DNA of 64,000 nt from Sphingomonas citri (GTDB lineage Bacteria; Pseudomonadota; Alphaproteobacteria; Sphingomonadales; Sphingomonadaceae): the NCBI RefSeq assembly GCF_019429485.1, contig NZ_JAHXZN010000005.1:1-64000 (forward strand), written 5' to 3'. Shown piece after piece: positions 56,603-63,881 of this stretch; the stretch's first letter is position 1; every line of letters begins with the position of its first letter. The position numbers and the translations under genes were made by a program. Below the pieces are notes generated by a model that had not been told where the DNA came from, did not search any database, and saw nothing but the letters and a program-made list of their open reading frames with translations.

Positions 56603-57053
56603 GGGACGCCTCCAGATACTCGCGCCCCTGCCCCAGCCGCGCGAGGCGGCGGGCGGACTCGCGCGCGGCGTAGCTGGCGAGGGCGAGCTCCTCGCGCGCC
56701 TCCTCGTCGGCCTTGGCCGCGTAGGTCTCGGCGGTCGCCACGTTGGCGAGCAGGGCGTTCATGGCCGGGGACTTGCGCTTGCCGCGCGCCTGCCCGGTGA
56801 GCGGCGCCGCGGCCTCGACGATCGCGACCAGCGCCTCGAATGCGAGCTTCGTGCGCTCACCATGTGCACGGATCACGTCGACTACGTCGGCCAGCTCGTG
56901 CTTGATCGCCGCAAGCTCGCGATAGCGCTCAGGGTCCGCATGGGCGCGCAGGAACTTCTGCCGGAGCGCGCGGTACTGCGGCACCACGAAGCGGAGCTCG
57001 ATCAGCGCGGTCTCAAGCTCGGGATCGCACTCGGCAACGGTGACGGGCTTCAT
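56595..57053 (-). CDS. Helical phage protein of unknown function
   Basis: A 152-aa Ala/Glu/Arg-rich protein, predicted mostly helical, with coiled-coil potential (RALRQKFLRAHADPERYRELAAIKHELADVVDVIRAHGE…AAKADEEAREELALASYAARES). ATG 57053 overlaps the HNH gene stop (ATGA). Function unknown. Confidence 0.5.
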   Translation of the reverse strand: MKPVTVAECDPELETALIELRFVVPQYRALRQKFLRAHADPERYRELAAIKHELADVVDVIRAHGERTKLAFEALVAIVEAAAPLTGQARGKRKSPAMNALLANVATAETYAAKADEEAREELALASYAARESARRLARLGQGREYLEASLG

Positions 57054-57436
57054 GCGCCCTGCCCCGCCAGCTCGGCTTCCCACTCGCGGCGGCCCGGCCA
57101 CTCGGTCCAGTAGATGGCCGAGAGCATGACGGCGTCAGCGCCAGGGAGCGTCTTCTCGAACGTGGGCCAGCCGCGGCTGTGCTGCTCGGTGTGGCAGCGA
57201 TCGCAGAGCGGGATGCAGTGGCGGTCCGCGACCTTCGTCGCGATGCCCTTCCCGCCCGCGTGATCGACGTGAGCGGCGCAGATCTGATTGAACGCGTCGC
57301 CGGTGTGCTGGCAGCCAGCGCACGGCAGCTTGCGGAGCCAGCGCTTGAACTCCTCGGCGCACTTCCATGCCGGGCGGCCGGCGCGCGCGGGCTTGCGGGT
57401 CTGGAAGGCGGACCGCGGCAGAATGGCCGAGCGCAT
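57050..57436 (-). CDS. HNH-nuclease-like zinc protein (DUF968-like)
   Basis: A 128-aa protein with paired zinc ligands C-x2-C (PCAGCQHTG) and C-x2-C-H-x2-x-H (PLCDRCHTEQH) around AAHVDHAGGKG, the H-N/D-H arrangement of HNH-type nucleases and DUF968 phage recombination proteins. It could be a phage endonuclease or Holliday-junction-related nuclease. ATG 57436 overlaps the preceding stop. Confidence 0.6.
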   Translation of the reverse strand: MRSAILPRSAFQTRKPARAGRPAWKCAEEFKRWLRKLPCAGCQHTGDAFNQICAAHVDHAGGKGIATKVADRHCIPLCDRCHTEQHSRGWPTFEKTLPGADAVMLSAIYWTEWPGRREWEAELAGQGA

Positions 57437-57666
57437 CACGCCGCGACCTCGCGGAAGGCGACGATGTTGGCGCTGCGGAGGAGCCGCCCGGCCCACTCCC
57501 ACTGGTACGCATCCGCGGCGATGCCGGCGGCCGGGTTGCTCAGCTCAGCGGCGAGCAGGTCCTCGTCGGACCGCAGTTGGACTTGGACGCGTACGCCCGG
57601 GTGCACGGGCCTCGGCCCACCCGTATGCGGCTTCCATCCTGCTGAAGGTACGCGCTTCGGCGCCAT
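57436..57666 (-). CDS. Leftward operon first gene, hypothetical
   Basis: A 76-aa protein (MAPKRVPSAGWKPHTGG…VQVQLRSDEDLLAAELSNPAAGIAADAYQWEWAGRLLRSANIVAFREVAA). It is the first gene after the leftward promoter/operator region. Function unknown. ATG 57666. Confidence 0.45.
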   Translation of the reverse strand: MAPKRVPSAGWKPHTGGPRPVHPGVRVQVQLRSDEDLLAAELSNPAAGIAADAYQWEWAGRLLRSANIVAFREVAA

Positions 57667-57712
57667 GGTGACGTATCCCCGTCACCGCCTTCGGCAGCAC
57701 CGCGCTGCGATC

Positions 57713-57769
57713 TGGTGACACCAAGACAACACCATATCGGTGTCGTAGTGTCAACACCATTATGGTGTT
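57713..57769 (-). promoter_or_regulatory. OL-like leftward promoter/operator region
   Basis: Two operators, 57729-57743 (ACACCATATCGGTGT) and 57753-57769 (AACACCATTATGGTGTT, a perfect 17-bp palindrome), share the motif found at the repressor/cro promoter. A consensus -35 TTGACA (minus strand, 57754-57749) overlaps the second; the -10 is weak (candidate TGTTGT). A third GGTG/CACC pair lies at 57713-57723. Repressor binding here would silence the leftward operon. Confidence 0.65.
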
Positions 57770-58165
57770 CTAGTCGTCGTACACCGGATCAGGCCAGAAG
57801 CCGTCGTTCTCCCCTGACGAATCGTCCTGCTCCTTTACCCGCGGCGGCGGTAACGTCGGCGCGGCGCCGTCGAAAGCCACGCGCACGATCGCGCCCCACT
57901 GAGTCTGCTCCTGGAAAGCGACCGCGATCTCGCGCCCCGAACGGAGCATTGCGCCGATCCATGGCGCCCGCTCTGCGGTCAGGTAGCCGAGCTGAACGCC
58001 ACGGCAGCTGAACACGGCTACGGCTTGAGGATCGACAGGGTTCTTCGGCTCGGGGCGGAGCTCGATGGGCTCGGCTGGGCTGCACAGCGCGAGCTCAAAT
58101 CGCCTCCCGGGACCGCGCTTGTTCGGGTGGTCTGCGCCGACGACGGCGAGACTAAGGGCGCGCAC
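57770..58165 (-). CDS. Stand-alone HIRAN-domain protein
   Basis: A 131-aa protein consisting mainly of one HIRAN domain: VVGADHPNKRGPGRRFELALC, the core PEPKNPVDPQAVAVFSCRGVQLGYL and a GREIAVAFQ strand. HIRAN domains recognise DNA 3' ends and damaged forks, usually fused to helicases (HLTF, Rad5), but occur alone in phages. GTG 58165 overlaps the upstream gene by 14 bp. It is last in the repressor-led gene group and should be expressed in the lysogen. Confidence 0.75.
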   Translation of the reverse strand: MRALSLAVVGADHPNKRGPGRRFELALCSPAEPIELRPEPKNPVDPQAVAVFSCRGVQLGYLTAERAPWIGAMLRSGREIAVAFQEQTQWGAIVRVAFDGAAPTLPPPRVKEQDDSSGENDGFWPDPVYDD

Positions 58166-58616
58166 TCTTCGTCGGAGCAGGTTGCGGCAAGCGGCGAAGG
58201 ATCTCGTCCAGCTTCTCGTCCTGCGCTGCGTCTCGCGCCTTCTGCTGCTCGACGATGGGGGCGATCGAGCCACCCGCGCTCATACCGGCATCAAACCGGT
58301 CGCCGCCGAAGGCGATTACCGCTAAGATGACGCCGACTGCCGTTACGATCGCTGCGATCGTTGACGCCACGCCCTTCCAGACCGTGCTGCGAGTGGCGAA
58401 CGAGTCCATATCGCGACGCAGCTCGGCAAACTTCGTGTCTGTGCGCGCCTCAGCGGCGGCAACCTTGGCATCGACCGCGTCCATGCCGTCATATGTGCCT
58501 CCGCTCCCGCCGCCATACAAGGGCAACTCTGGCTCGGCCGGCGCGACGGGTTTGCTCGGCCGCGCCTGACGGAAGGCCCGCATATTTACGACCGGGTCCC
58601 GGTTTGGCTCAGCCAT
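58152..58616 (-). CDS. Membrane protein with coiled coil, repressor operon
   Basis: A 154-aa protein. A Pro-rich N-terminal third is followed by a short coiled coil (DGMDAVDAKVAAAEARTDTKFAELRRDMDS), one TM segment (STIAAIVTAVGVILAVIAF) and a soluble helical tail ending LDEILRRLPQPAPTKSARP. The shape resembles small phage exclusion or anchoring proteins, but this is inference. ATG 58616 overlaps the preceding gene by 8 bp. Confidence 0.55.
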   Translation of the reverse strand: MAEPNRDPVVNMRAFRQARPSKPVAPAEPELPLYGGGSGGTYDGMDAVDAKVAAAEARTDTKFAELRRDMDSFATRSTVWKGVASTIAAIVTAVGVILAVIAFGGDRFDAGMSAGGSIAPIVEQQKARDAAQDEKLDEILRRLPQPAPTKSARP

Positions 58617-58932
58617 TCTTGGCCTCCAAGCCGCTCGTTTCCAGCGGCTCATACGTAATAGGCACCAAGTCCGGATGACCCTCAACACCTAGGTGCGCCG
58701 TTGAAAAATGCCTAACAAATCCGCAATGATTGCAGATAGTTATAGCTGTCGAGAAGCCGCGCATCATGCCGTCAACCCACCCAAGATCGACCCGCCCAAG
58801 GTATGGCATCACAACGGATGCGAGCTGGTGGCAGTTCGGGCAAGGGTCGTTTGGGTCGGGGACCCGCTCATTGATGATGCGAGCGATCTCACTGATTTCC
58901 TCCACGGAAAGGGTGCCGTCTTGAGTTGGCAT
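58609..58932 (-). CDS. Zinc-ribbon-like hypothetical protein, repressor operon
   Basis: A 107-aa soluble protein with two C-x2-C pairs (DPCPNCHQ and ICNHCGFVRHF) that could form a zinc ribbon. The N-terminal helix SVEEISEIARIINERV precedes it. Function unknown. ATG 58932 overlaps the repressor stop by 1 nt (TGATG), linking its translation to the repressor. Confidence 0.6.
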   Translation of the reverse strand: MPTQDGTLSVEEISEIARIINERVPDPNDPCPNCHQLASVVMPYLGRVDLGWVDGMMRGFSTAITICNHCGFVRHFSTAHLGVEGHPDLVPITYEPLETSGLEAKNG

Positions 58933-59585
58933 CAGAGATCCCTTGCGAAGCGAATTACACGGCCGCCAATGCGCAGTTCGTCAGCCGCGACCTCGTAATT
59001 TTCGATCGTCGGGTTATCGGAGATCACCAGCACCTTGCCCTCTCGCAGCGGACGAAGCCGTTTGATCGCGGCGGCGCCGTTGATCGACACCGCCCACACC
59101 TTGTCGGCCTGATTGAGCGTGTTCTGCGTGCTGTCGATCCAGACGAGGTCGCTGTTGAGCAGGGTCGGGAACATGCTGTCCCCTACCCCGTGCGCGAGGC
59201 GAAGGCGGTGCGCCGGCGTGCGAGTGAACGCCTGCACGTAGCCGAGGTCGAACCGCAGCGGCTCCTCCTCGACATAGTCGTCCACTGAGGCACCAGGCCC
59301 CATCGGCAGGGAAAGGTCGAGGCGGATGATCTCGACGGTCTCGCCAGCGTCCAAAGAGCGAGCGACGGGCTGATCCGGCACTTCGCCACGGTCCGGAGCG
59401 ATGATGTCGACAGGCTCGACGCCGAGTGCTCGAGCAGCGCGCTCGATCCAGTCCTGCGTCAGCCGGCGCTGCGCCTTCTCCAGACGCTCGACCTGCTGGC
59501 CAGACGTGTTCATCCGCTTGCCGAGCTCCGGCCGTGACCAGCCTCGCTCTTCTCTGAAGCGCTGAATGTTATTGCCGCTCGCCAC
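58932..59585 (-). CDS. Phage repressor, XRE HTH plus S24 (LexA-like) peptidase
   Basis: A 217-aa CI-type repressor. An N-terminal HTH (NNIQRFREERGWSRPELGKRMNTSGQQVERLEKAQRRL) is joined to an S24 self-cleavage domain with Ser137 (GVGDSMFPTLLNSD) and Lys175 (AAAIKRL). An Ala-Gly at 80-81 in the linker fits the cleavage site. It should be inactivated by RecA during SOS, inducing the phage. GTG 59585 starts immediately before the HTH and has AAGGCGGT upstream; ATG 59621 is an alternative. It is divergent from the Cro-like gene. Confidence 0.88.
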   Translation of the reverse strand: MASGNNIQRFREERGWSRPELGKRMNTSGQQVERLEKAQRRLTQDWIERAARALGVEPVDIIAPDRGEVPDQPVARSLDAGETVEIIRLDLSLPMGPGASVDDYVEEEPLRFDLGYVQAFTRTPAHRLRLAHGVGDSMFPTLLNSDLVWIDSTQNTLNQADKVWAVSINGAAAIKRLRPLREGKVLVISDNPTIENYEVAADELRIGGRVIRFARDL

Positions 59586-59620
59586 ACCGCCTTCTGCACC
59601 GAACTGGTGCTGACGCCCCA

Positions 59621-59671
59621 TACGCCATTTTGGTGTTGACTTGCTTGGGCTTGTGACACCATATTGGTGTT
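59621..59671. promoter_or_regulatory. OR-like operators and cro promoter
   Basis: Two 17-bp operators, 59621-59637 (TACGCCATTTTGGTGTT) and 59655-59671 (GACACCATATTGGTGTT), each match 14/17 positions of the palindrome at 57753-57769. A rightward promoter with -35 TTGACT (59636-59641) and -10 CATATT (59660-59665, 18-bp spacer) lies across both, so repressor bound here would shut off cro and the rightward genes. Confidence 0.7.
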
Positions 59672-59687
59672 GCAAGGAGATCACCGG

Positions 59688-59918
59688 ATGAAGCTGCGCG
59701 ACTGGCTGAAGAAGGAGGGCATGGAGGCGCGCGATTTCGCGCCGCTGATCGGCCGTACTCCCGAGGCTGTCCGCCGGTATGTCACCGGTGATCGGATCCC
59801 AGACAAGGAGACGATGCCGCTCATCGCCAAGGCGACCCGCGGCTCGGTGATGCCGAACGACTTCTTTTCCATCTCAGTGCGCCGAGTGTCGGCTGCCGCT
59901 GAGCAGGTCGCCGCATGA
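59688..59918 (+). CDS. Cro-like HTH protein
   Basis: A 76-aa DNA-binding protein with an HTH (MKLRDWLKKEGMEARDFAPLIGRTPEAVRRYVTGDRIPDKETM), the usual pattern of Cro/YdaS-like antirepressors. It is divergent from the repressor and 16 bp after operator 59655-59671. ATG 59688 has AAGGAG 8 nt upstream. Its product would compete for the same operators. Confidence 0.8.
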   Translation: MKLRDWLKKEGMEARDFAPLIGRTPEAVRRYVTGDRIPDKETMPLIAKATRGSVMPNDFFSISVRRVSAAAEQVAA

Positions 59919-60166
59919 TTGTCTGCGCCGCCTGCGGAAGCGCGACGTGCGCCCATCCTGACGCCATCTTTGCTGGCGTTGTACCTGATCCGAGTTCCGC
60001 TGCGGGTTCTCCCTTTCCCGCGCGCGGAATCGCCGGCGGCGCCGCCTCCCCCCGGAGCGCCGCCGGCGACCACCTGCTCAACGAGGGCGCGGGCGATCGC
60101 CAGGCGCAGCTGCTTCGGAGCGAGGTGAAGGGTGTTCCTGTTCATAACGTAGGTCAATGCCAGTGA
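59915..60166 (+). CDS. Small zinc-finger-like phage protein (uncertain)
   Basis: An 83-aa frame that starts in an ATGA overlap with cro and overlaps the next start by 10 bp, an arrangement typical of this region. The N-terminus MIVCAACGSATCAHPDAIF could hold a C-x2-C-xn-C-x-H zinc site; the rest is low complexity. Competing frames exist here, so it is only moderately likely to be real. Confidence 0.35.
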   Translation: MIVCAACGSATCAHPDAIFAGVVPDPSSAAGSPFPARGIAGGAASPRSAAGDHLLNEGAGDRQAQLLRSEVKGVPVHNVGQCQ

Positions 60167-60636
60167 CCCGTCCGCACATCCACGGTCGTTTCAGGACCGT
60201 TCCCGCTTCGAAAATGCTTAACGCGCTCGGCGAGAGCCTCGAGGCGATCAAGCGCGAGGATGGCGCAACCGACGCTGACCTGGGCGCCGTGCTCGGGAAG
60301 AGCGACGACGCTGCCGCGCGCTACCGCACCGGGCTCGCTGAAATGCCCGTGGTCTCGTTCCTGCGCGGCTGCCGCGAGTGGGACGGCCGCTTCGCCAACG
60401 GCGTGCTGGCGCTCGTCGGCATGAAGCTGTCGCCGTTGGACGCTAACGAGGGGAGCGACCGTCAAGCGCTGACCACGCTCGCCGCTCTACTCGCGAAGAA
60501 GGCGGCGGCGCTCCAGAACGACGGGATCATCGACGACAAGGAGCTCGATGACATGTGGCCGGAGCTCGAAGAGGCCGCCCGGGACATAGATCGCCTTCGC
60601 CATCGCCGCTCCATGCGGCTGGTCTCCAACAACTAG
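60157..60636 (+). CDS. Early phage regulatory-type protein
   Basis: A 159-aa protein. Residues about 18-85 (ASKMLNALGESLEAIKREDGATDADLGAVLGKSDDAAARYRTGL) resemble an HTH protein in the position of lambda CII; the C-terminal part is helical (LDDMWPELEEAARDIDRLRHRRSM). It is immediately downstream of cro, where such regulators sit. The function is inferred from position. ATG 60157. Confidence 0.55.
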   Translation: MPVTRPHIHGRFRTVPASKMLNALGESLEAIKREDGATDADLGAVLGKSDDAAARYRTGLAEMPVVSFLRGCREWDGRFANGVLALVGMKLSPLDANEGSDRQALTTLAALLAKKAAALQNDGIIDDKELDDMWPELEEAARDIDRLRHRRSMRLVSNN

Positions 60637-60676
60637 GAACCAACCGCCGGCGACGACCGGCCTCGGAGTGACGACA

Positions 60677-60856
60677 ATGATGACCGCCCACCGGGCGCCC
60701 ACGGCGATGGCCGTGCGCGCCGCCAGAGGACTGCGCCCTGCGTACGTTCTGCCTTTCTCGTCGGCGATCGTGGAGACGCCGGTCGGCCGCTTTACCTTCC
60801 ACCGTGTCGTGGATCCGAAGCCTGCGCTGACTCCGACCTATGCGGTGCTCGCATGA
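60677..60856 (+). CDS. Small phage protein
   Basis: A 59-aa protein (MMTAHRAPTAMAVRAARGLRPAYVLPFSSAIVETPVGRFTFHRVVDPKP…) whose stop overlaps the next start by four bases. Function unknown. CGGAG lies about 9 nt before ATG 60677. Confidence 0.45.
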   Translation: MMTAHRAPTAMAVRAARGLRPAYVLPFSSAIVETPVGRFTFHRVVDPKPALTPTYAVLA

Positions 60857-61056
60857 GCGACGCAGCTGACGAGGCGAACGATCTCGCCGCGGCCTTCACG
60901 CAGCGCTTCGTCGATCAGGCGCGCGCCGCGGCGGCGCAGCCCGATCCGGTCCGCGGCGACTGCGAGGCCTGCTGCGACGAGGACGTGATGGTCAAGGGCG
61001 CTGGCGGGATCATGCGCTGCACGCCCTGCCGGTCGAAGTGGGAGAAGCGTCGGTGA
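60853..61056 (+). CDS. Small C4 zinc-finger protein (DksA/TraR-like)
   Basis: A 67-aa protein with helices at the N-terminus and CEACCDEDVMVKGAGGIMRCTPCRSKWEKRR, a C-x2-C…C-x2-C zinc finger like the short TraR/DksA-type proteins of phages and plasmids, which bind RNA polymerase. The DksA coiled-coil tip is not clear, so the family is tentative. The stop overlaps the next start. Confidence 0.55.
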   Translation: MSDAADEANDLAAAFTQRFVDQARAAAAQPDPVRGDCEACCDEDVMVKGAGGIMRCTPCRSKWEKRR

Positions 61057-61568
61057 AGCGCGGTGTCTCCCACAAGCCCCGACTGACCGCTGAGCAGGTC
61101 GAGCGCGCGCGGCGGCTGTCGATGGTGTACGACCGCGGTACGGTGGCTGAGATGCTGGGCGCGAGCCCTGCGACGATCCGCGCCGCGGCGGCGCGTGGCT
61201 GGAAGCCGGCTGAGCGCAAGCTGCGGCCCGTCCCGAATGACTGGGGCATCGTAGCGCCAGGCCTGACCATGCCGGAGCTCGCCCGCCACTATCGAGCCAG
61301 CCAGAGCGCGATCGCGCGGTGGCTCCGGGAGAAGCCGGTGGCGCGCGCGTACAACGGCGGGCACGTGTGGCAGCCGCCGGAGAACTTCGCTTCACTGCTC
61401 GAGCAGCACTCGGCCAACCGCGTCGCTCGCATGCTCGGCGTCCACCCGAACACCGTGAAAGCCGCGAGGTATCGCCTCGGCATTCACCCCACCCAAGTCG
61501 CGACACGTCGGAAGGCGGGCTGGGCGGAGCGCTTCGTCGCCGCCTCGCAAGTCGAGGCCCGCGCATGA
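61053..61568 (+). CDS. Protein with three helix-turn-helix-like modules
   Basis: A 171-aa basic protein with three spaced HTH-like segments: 29-48 (GTVAEMLGASPATIRAAAAR), 72-92 (LTMPELARHYRASQSAIARW) and 121-142 (NRVARMLGVHPNTVKAARYR). The modules have no recognisable effector domain. GTG 61053 overlaps the preceding stop. It may be a regulator or an origin/packaging DNA-binding protein; the function is unknown. Confidence 0.6.
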   Translation: MKRGVSHKPRLTAEQVERARRLSMVYDRGTVAEMLGASPATIRAAAARGWKPAERKLRPVPNDWGIVAPGLTMPELARHYRASQSAIARWLREKPVARAYNGGHVWQPPENFASLLEQHSANRVARMLGVHPNTVKAARYRLGIHPTQVATRRKAGWAERFVAASQVEARA

Positions 61569-61597
61569 GCAAGGATCACGAGATCGCCGGGGGGATT

Positions 61598-61642
61598 GTC
61601 CGCGCCCCTGGAGCACGAGGCCCCTTGGACCGGGGCGCGGAC
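61598..61642 (+). promoter_or_regulatory. Hairpin in the leader of the first ParB-fold gene
   Basis: Perfect 11-bp arms GTCCGCGCCCC (61598-61608) and GGGGCGCGGAC (61632-61642) around a 23-nt loop lie between the three-HTH gene stop and the likely ATG 61667. The Shine-Dalgarno AGAGGA is just downstream. It may protect the mRNA, attenuate, or regulate translation. Confidence 0.45.
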
Positions 61643-61666
61643 GATCAGCAACGAGAGGACAATACC

Positions 61667-62527
61667 ATGGCGACCCAGCTGTTCCAGCCCCGTTATGGGA
61701 GCCCCGCCTGGCTTCACGAGATGATTGCGTCATCTCAGGAGCCCACTCTCCGCATCGTCGATGCCTCGCCGCCGCTGGCGAAGGCGCTTCTCGACCTTAA
61801 CGGCGGCAACCGCAGCGTCCGCACGACCAAGGTGGCGCAGTATGCTGCCGACATGGCTGCCAAGCAGTGGACGCTGAACGGCGAGCCGATCATCATCAGC
61901 AAGGACGGCCAACTCAACGATGGCCAGCACCGTTGCCTAGCGATCATCGACGCCAATACGACGGTGCAGCTCGCCCTTATGTTCGGGATTGAGCGCGAGA
62001 CACGCCTCACCGTTGATCAGGGCAGCGCGCGCAGCGCTGGCGACTTCCTCGCGATGGAAGGCGTCGTAAACGCCAGCGCGGTGGCCGCAATCGCGCGCAT
62101 GGTGCTGGCGTACGAGCGCGCGCAGGGCGCGGGCCTGACCGGGCATCAGTATATTACGAGCGCCGAGGTCCGTGCCCGCGTGGCGACGGACAAGGATCTC
62201 GCTGAGGCTGCTACCTTCGGCCACACGAACTCCGGTTATTCGCGATCGTTCGCCGCGGGGTCGCTTATCGGCTTCGCTTATTACGAGCTGGCGCGAGTCA
62301 ATCGTCAGCTCGCGCACGACTTCCTTGAGCGCGTCTGCCGCGGCGACAATCTCGCGATCGGCAGCCCGGCGCACACTCTGCGCGAGAAGCTGATTGCTGC
62401 CGGGCGGACGCCGCGTGATCGCAAGCTGGCCATGATCTTCAAGGCCTGGAATTTCTACCGGCGCGGCTTGAAGAAGGTGTCGACGAACACCCTCAACTCG
62501 ACGCTGCCCTTCCCGGCCCTGCTGTAA
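61667..62527 (+). CDS. ParB/DGQHR-fold phage protein
   Basis: A 286-aa protein. Residues ~25-95 include the ParB-N-like nuclease motif KDGQLNDGQHRCLAI, preceded by NRSVRTTKVAQYAADMAAKQWTLNGEPII. The remainder is helical with no known domain. ParB-fold proteins with DGQHR bind or cut DNA, or use CTP; which applies here is unknown. ATG 61667 has AGAGGA upstream; an in-frame ATG 61565 would include the leader hairpin. The stop TAA overlaps the next ATG by 1 nt. Confidence 0.65.
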   Translation: MATQLFQPRYGSPAWLHEMIASSQEPTLRIVDASPPLAKALLDLNGGNRSVRTTKVAQYAADMAAKQWTLNGEPIIISKDGQLNDGQHRCLAIIDANTTVQLALMFGIERETRLTVDQGSARSAGDFLAMEGVVNASAVAAIARMVLAYERAQGAGLTGHQYITSAEVRARVATDKDLAEAATFGHTNSGYSRSFAAGSLIGFAYYELARVNRQLAHDFLERVCRGDNLAIGSPAHTLREKLIAAGRTPRDRKLAMIFKAWNFYRRGLKKVSTNTLNSTLPFPALL

Positions 62528-63222
62528 TGCATCAGCATTCGATCCGCGTCGACGATATCGTTATCGGGGAGCGCCATCGCGCGCTCTCCGAAAGCGCTGT
62601 CGATCGGCTGAAAGCGTCGCTCGATGAGATCGGCCTCCGCCAGCCTATCACCGTTCGTATCGTCGAAGAGATGGAGGTCGACGGCGACCTTTGCGCAGGT
62701 GTTCCCATTCTGGTCGCTGGACATCACCGGCTAGCGGCGGCGCGTTCGCTTGGCTGGTCGCATATTGACTGTGTCGAAGTGGATGATGACGCGATTAAAG
62801 CCGAGATGTGGGAGATCGCCGAGAACCTGCATCGCCTCGACCTCACCAAAGAGCAGCGCGATGATCACATACGCCGATACGCTGAGCTGATCGACGCTCG
62901 GCGATCGTTGCCGCGACAGATTGACGCAGCAACGGATCTGCGCGCGGATGGCCGAAGGAAAGGCCCTCAGCACGAGAGAGGCGTAGCGGCGCAGGTCGCT
63001 GAAGACACCGGCCTTAGTGTCAGGACGGTTCAGCGCGCCCTCAATCCTAAGCCGGCGAAGGAAGTCATCCCGCTTTCCGCACGTGCGCCGGAAGACGTGA
63101 TCATCGCGCAAGCGAACGCGATCATCTCCGCCTGGAACAAGGCCAGCCCTGAGGCCCGTGAGATCGCCATGGATCAGATGGAAGGCGGCCCCGTCTTCGA
63201 TCGGAGCCGGTCGGCGGCATGA
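62527..63222 (+). CDS. ParB-like DNA-binding protein
   Basis: A 231-aa protein with a ParB N-terminal domain (HRALSESAVDRLKASLDEIGLRQPITVRIV…ILVAGHHRLAAARSLGW), a linker (EIAENLHRLDLTKEQRDDHIRRYAELID) and an HTH-like segment (VAAQVAEDTGLSVRTVQRALN). It resembles ParB/KorB-like phage proteins that act with the replication or regulation of early genes. No partner ParA is nearby. It starts at ATG 62527 and overlaps the next gene (ATGA). Confidence 0.75.
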   Translation: MHQHSIRVDDIVIGERHRALSESAVDRLKASLDEIGLRQPITVRIVEEMEVDGDLCAGVPILVAGHHRLAAARSLGWSHIDCVEVDDDAIKAEMWEIAENLHRLDLTKEQRDDHIRRYAELIDARRSLPRQIDAATDLRADGRRKGPQHERGVAAQVAEDTGLSVRTVQRALNPKPAKEVIPLSARAPEDVIIAQANAIISAWNKASPEAREIAMDQMEGGPVFDRSRSAA

Positions 63223-63881
63223 GCGCAGACCTCCTCGCGCGCCTGATCGCAGCGGGCACAGACGCGACGCTTGTCGCCGAGGTGGCAATGCTTATCGCGC
63301 GTGCGGAAGCGGCAGGCGAAGCGCTGGAGAGCCGTCGTACGAAGGATCGGGACCGTCAAACCCGGCGCCGTCACGCGATGTCACGTGACGTCACGCTAGA
63401 TAACGTGACGTCGCGTGACGTCACGGACGAACCCTCCCCCTCCCCCTCTCCCCTTCCTTCCCCCTGCACCCCCAACCAACCCCACGCCCCCACCCCCGCC
63501 CGGGAGGGTAACCCCGCACGTGCGCGTAAGGCCGCGACCTGGCCCTGCCCGATCGGCGTGAACCCCGACCACTGGCGAGACCTGCTCGCCAATCGCCGAG
63601 CGAAGCGGATGGCGCTCTCGCCAACCGCCCTCGAGCACCAGCTTCGTCAGCTCGACAAACTCAGCGACGAGGAGTGGCCGCCTGGGCGGCTCGTCGAGCA
63701 CGCCGCCGCGGCCGGATGGGCCGCGATCCACGATCCCCGACCGCACGAGCACCGCAATGGCAACCGCACTCACCACGACCGATCCGAGCCGCAGAACCCC
63801 ATGGTGCGGGCTCTCCGCAACGCCGAAGCTCGAGACGCTGGTCACTCACGCCGAGGGGTTCAGCCACGTCTGCTCTCCTGA
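63219..63881 (+). CDS. Phage replication-region protein with phased iterons
   Basis: A 220-aa protein. The N-terminal ~40 residues (MSADLLARLIAAGTDATLVAEVAMLIARAEAAG) look like a small helical unit; the middle is basic with a DVT repeat (SRDVTLDNVTSRDVTD) and a Pro-rich linker; the C-terminal part resembles the end of phage replication initiators (ATWPCPIGVNPDHWRDLLANRRAKRMALSPTALEHQL). The position, after the early regulators, fits a lambda-O-like gene. The assignment is tentative. Confidence 0.55.
   Translation: MSADLLARLIAAGTDATLVAEVAMLIARAEAAGEALESRRTKDRDRQTRRRHAMSRDVTLDNVTSRDVTDEPSPSPSPLPSPCTPNQPHAPTPAREGNPARARKAATWPCPIGVNPDHWRDLLANRRAKRMALSPTALEHQLRQLDKLSDEEWPPGRLVEHAAAAGWAAIHDPRPHEHRNGNRTHHDRSEPQNPMVRALRNAEARDAGHSRRGVQPRLLS
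63384..63425 (+). repeat. Three phased CGTGACGTCACG iterons inside the replication-region gene
   Basis: Copies of CGTGACGTC(A/G)CG lie at 63384-63395, 63404-63415 and 63414-63425. The first and third are perfect 12-bp palindromes. Their starts are 20 and 10 bp apart, close to whole helical turns. A long pyrimidine-rich tract follows (about 63430-63500). This resembles an origin inside a replication gene, but the repeats also encode the DVT peptide motif. Confidence 0.5.

Noticed and set aside
59681..60157. 158-aa open frame on the minus strand across cro
   Set aside because: Its N-terminus looks tolerable, but it lies antisense to the Cro-like gene with its own Shine-Dalgarno and operator-linked promoter.
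63384..63425. CRISPR-like spaced repeats
   Set aside because: Only three 12-bp units at 10- and 20-bp spacing, no spacers and no cas genes.
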